From Kiritimatiellota bacterium (GTDB lineage Bacteria > Verrucomicrobiota > Lentisphaeria > Victivallales > JAADHT01): DNA of 7,666 nucleotides. The notes beneath the pieces were generated by a model. The model saw only the letters and a list, made by a program, of their open reading frames with translations. It was not told the DNA's origin and did not search any database. The stretch's first letter is position 1. Every line of letters begins with the position of its first letter. The position numbers were made by a program, and so were the translations under genes. The DNA lies in the NCBI GenBank assembly GCA_013151705.1, contig JAADHT010000246.1, forward strand, positions 1 through 7,666. Reading direction: 5' to 3'. Positions 5,848 to 7,666 of the stretch are shown in pieces.

Positions 5848-6978
5848 ATGAACGAGAGGGAAAGATCATTGGCGACGCAGTTGTTCGGCGAACCAGACAG
5901 GATACCGTTCACACCGGGCGGGGGGCGCGAATCGACCAGGGCGAACTGGCACAAACAGGGGCTTCCGGAAGGAGCGATTGGATATGAGATAACCAAAGAA
6001 GCGTACAGGCGGGCGGGCGGCACGATGGAACTCCCCGAACCCGCTCCGAGATTCAGTCTTTCCTCAAGAATGTCTCCCACGTACAAAGCCGAGGTGCTTG
6101 AACTCAAAGAGAATTCACAGATCGTCAGAGACTGGAAAGGAAATGTCTGCGAAATCGGATTGGAATTCGATGTCAGCTATTTGGAGAGCGCGGTGGATTT
6201 CGTGACCAGACGCTGGATCAAGTGTCCCGTTGAGAGCCGCGGGGACTGGCTTGATATGAAAAAACGCTATGTCGCCTCGGACTCGTCTAGAATAGCGGAG
6301 GACTCCGACAAATTCCGAGAATTCGGCGAACGGGATTTCTATTCGGGAATAGGCTTCAACGGTCCATATTGGCAACTTCGCGAGTGGTGCGGTTTCGAGG
6401 GACTGAGCATGATGTTCTACGACGATCCGGCGCTGGTGAGAGAGATGATAGAGTTCTGGGAAGAGTACGTCTCAGCCCTGCTCGATAGAGTATTCGAGAT
6501 ATACACTCCCGACGAAGTACACATATCCGAGGACATGGCGTACAAAGGCTTTTCAATGCTCTCTCCGGCGATGACCAGGGATTTTCTTCTGCCGACTTGG
6601 CGGCGGTGGGGGGAGAAAATAAACACGGCGGGAGTCCCGATATACTCGATGGACTCCGACGGATTCATCGGAGAGCTTATCCCGATATGGCTCGATGCCG
6701 GATTCAACGCCTGCGACCCGATCGAGGTGGCCGCCGGAAACGACATCCGCGAGTTCCGCGGAAAATTCGGACATGAAATGGCCTACCGCGGCGGCGTGGA
6801 CAAACGGGAGATGGCGAAGGGAGGCGTCCATATCGAACGCGAGATGGAGCGCTTGAAACCCGTCATCGACGACGGTGGCTACATTCCGGGCTGCGACCAC
6901 GGCGTCCCGTCCGACGTCTCATGGCCGAACTTCGTCCACTACTGCGGAATACTCGCCCGCATGACTGGTTGGATGTAA
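5848..6978 (+). CDS. Uroporphyrinogen decarboxylase-like family protein (Asp-x-Asp variant)
   Basis: A 376-residue URO-D superfamily protein, a distant paralogue of the one at 156-1241. Shared landmarks are the N-terminal RERSLATQLFGEPDRIPFTP (4-23), the helix-rich middle, ISEDMAYKG (226-234, matching YEDMGF in the other), MAYRGGVDKREMAKG (311-325) and the C-terminal GGYIPGCDHGVPSD (343-356). Where the paralogue and MtaA-type enzymes have His-x-Cys, this protein has MDSDG, with D269 and D271 in the ligand positions. Cys349 and His351 remain near the C-terminus. A zinc-thiolate methyltransferase site as in MtaA is therefore unlikely. The protein may use another metal or bind substrate differently. 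It also lacks HemE features. It is probably cytoplasmic and controlled by the divergent AraC-type regulator. It has no corrinoid protein partner in the window. Substrate and reaction unknown. Confidence 0.9.
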   Translation: MNERERSLATQLFGEPDRIPFTPGGGRESTRANWHKQGLPEGAIGYEITKEAYRRAGGTMELPEPAPRFSLSSRMSPTYKAEVLELKENSQIVRDWKGNVCEIGLEFDVSYLESAVDFVTRRWIKCPVESRGDWLDMKKRYVASDSSRIAEDSDKFREFGERDFYSGIGFNGPYWQLREWCGFEGLSMMFYDDPALVREMIEFWEEYVSALLDRVFEIYTPDEVHISEDMAYKGFSMLSPAMTRDFLLPTWRRWGEKINTAGVPIYSMDSDGFIGELIPIWLDAGFNACDPIEVAAGNDIREFRGKFGHEMAYRGGVDKREMAKGGVHIEREMERLKPVIDDGGYIPGCDHGVPSDVSWPNFVHYCGILARMTGWM

Positions 6979-6991
6979 CTGCGGAGCGCGT

Positions 6992-7019
6992 TTGAAAAAA
7001 ACGGTTTCCGTGGTATGTT
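6992..7019 (+). promoter_or_regulatory. Possible sigma-70-type promoter for the PIN gene
   Basis: TTGAAA (6992-6997) and TATGTT (7014-7019) are 16 bases apart, close to the -35 and -10 consensus. Transcription would start about 40 bases upstream of ATG 7065. This is a weak match in a short gap, so it is tentative. Confidence 0.35.
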
Positions 7020-7064
7020 GAGAACGGATTCCTCTAGGCGAACGAATAATAGTGAAATAAAACA

Positions 7065-7541
7065 ATGAAAGAATCAGTATACATAGAGACCAGTATAATC
7101 AGCTATCTTTGCTCCCGTCCCTCACGGGATTTGATTATTGCCGCCAAACAGGAGGCGACTCGTGAATGGTGGGAAAACATAAGAAACAAAAATGATATCT
7201 ACATATCTTCTCTTGTCGTTGATGAGGCTTCTCAAGGAGATAGATGCCTTGCGATCAAACGAAAGGAGCTTATTGCCGGAGTTCCACTTCTTCCTCAAAC
7301 GGAAAACTGCGCTAAATTGGCATATGAACTGTTAAATGCGCATGCGTTTCCCGAAAAAGCGGTAGCAGATGCTCATCATGTTGCGATCGCTTCAGTTTAT
7401 CAGGTCAATTTCCTTTTAAGCTGAAACTGCAAACATATCGTGAACCCGCATATGCAGAATAAAATTAGAGAGACGGTTGAGCGTTTTAATTATAAACCAC
7501 CTGTCATCTGTACACCATTTGAATTAATGGAGGAGATATGA
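7065..7541 (+). pseudogene. PIN-domain (VapC-like) toxin gene interrupted by an in-frame TGA
   Basis: The first 119 residues form most of a PIN-domain ribonuclease: YIETSIISYL (6-15, first acidic residue E8), SSLVVDEASQGD (48-59, E54 and D59) and EKAVADAHHVAIA (97-109, D102). A TGA at 7422-7424 then stops translation after FLLS. The same frame continues for 38 more residues, NCKHIVNPHM through PPVICTPFELMEEI, to TGA 7539-7541. This is the family's normal C-terminus, and by recall of this subfamily the TGA stands at the Trp of a LL(S/T)WNC.HI motif. A TGG to TGA mutation, or a sequencing error, explains it. Full length would be 158 residues, normal for the group. The intended stop overlaps or abuts the next gene, supporting the original reading. 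Base composition is visibly richer in A+T than the neighbours, which fits transfer. The truncated form loses the last strand and helix and may be inactive. Confidence 0.8.
7529..7535 (+). promoter_or_regulatory. Ribosome binding site of the PIN partner gene
   Basis: GGAGGAG lies inside the 3' end of the PIN frame, 8 bases before ATG 7544 and only 2 before ATG 7538. The spacing favours 7544 as the start. Confidence 0.65.
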
Positions 7542-7543
7542 TT

Positions 7544-7666
7544 ATGAAACAGGATCCAATCCTGCGGGAATTGCGTAAGGTACGCGACAGAATAGCGGAA
7601 AAATGTGATTACGACCCTTATAAACTTGAAGAATATTTAAACAGAAATAAAAAGGAATGGAAAAAT
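7544..7666 (+). CDS. Small partner protein of the PIN gene, probable antitoxin (cut by right edge)
   Basis: Forty-one residues are visible: MKQDPILRELRKVRDRIAEK, then CDYDPYKLEEYLNRNKKEWK and N. The charged helical N-terminus DPI..ELRK.RD..AEK, followed by a Y/F-D region and a Lys-rich stretch, resembles small proteins that I recall downstream of this PIN subfamily. They are usually about 45-70 residues and likely act as antitoxins. This is a judgement from pattern and position only. It starts 2 bases after the intended PIN stop (or overlaps it by ATGA if ATG 7538 is used), which implies translational coupling. The premature TGA in the PIN gene could reduce ribosome delivery to this start, although the strong GGAGGAG site may compensate. 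Confidence 0.65.
   Translation, partial: MKQDPILRELRKVRDRIAEKCDYDPYKLEEYLNRNKKEWKN

Noticed and set aside
7422..7424. Selenocysteine or general UGA recoding in the PIN gene
   Set aside because: UGA ends several other genes here, the family position is Trp rather than Cys/Sec, and no convincing stem-loop was noticed right after the codon. Mutation or error is simpler.

Overview
The window is a piece of a Gram-negative bacterial genome. The evidence is a TolC-type outer-membrane lipoprotein. Two divergent members of the uroporphyrinogen-decarboxylase-like (URO-D/MtaA) superfamily, each beside a LacI- or AraC-type regulator, together with a fragment of a beta-galactosidase-trimerisation-type glycosidase, resemble sugar-degrading members of the PVC group (Lentisphaerota, Verrucomicrobiota, Planctomycetota). 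That placement is inferred from gene families only; there is no marker gene.

Layout. (1) 1-1241, minus strand: a URO-D-like protein with an intact His-x-Cys metal motif, followed after 34 bases by the DNA-binding start of a LacI-family repressor that runs off the left edge. A perfect 15-base palindrome, ACTAAATTATTTAGT, lies 54 bases upstream of the enzyme and is a good candidate operator. (2) 1242-1655: a gene-free stretch with short repeat phrases, a strong 13-bp hairpin and a 10-bp tandem duplication. (3) 1656-2732, plus strand: a 101-aa membrane protein and a YggS/PLPBP-type PLP-binding protein, 6 bases apart, probably one operon. (4) 2678-3124: a decayed fragment of a glycosidase gene with one in-frame amber codon. 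It starts inside the 3' end of the yggS-like gene, whose last ~17 residues appear to be read out of frame from it. (5) 3254-4663: a TolC-family outer-membrane lipoprotein with no pump genes beside it. (6) 4819-5676 (minus) and 5848-6978 (plus): a divergent pair of an AraC-family regulator and a second URO-D-like protein. The region between them is rich in TGAATA repeats and palindromes. (7) 7065 to the right edge: an A+T-richer PIN-domain gene, interrupted by a TGA at a position where the family is expected to have Trp, overlapping or abutting a small partner gene cut by the window edge. This looks like a VapC-like toxin-antitoxin module with a damaged toxin.

The common theme is two separately regulated URO-D-like enzymes. 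One keeps the His-x-Cys ligands expected of a corrinoid-dependent methyltransferase-type zinc site. The other has Asp-x-Asp at that place, so the two probably differ in chemistry. Their substrates cannot be read from the sequence. The 155-base gap between the convergent TolC and AraC genes (4664-4818) shows no convincing terminator or gene.
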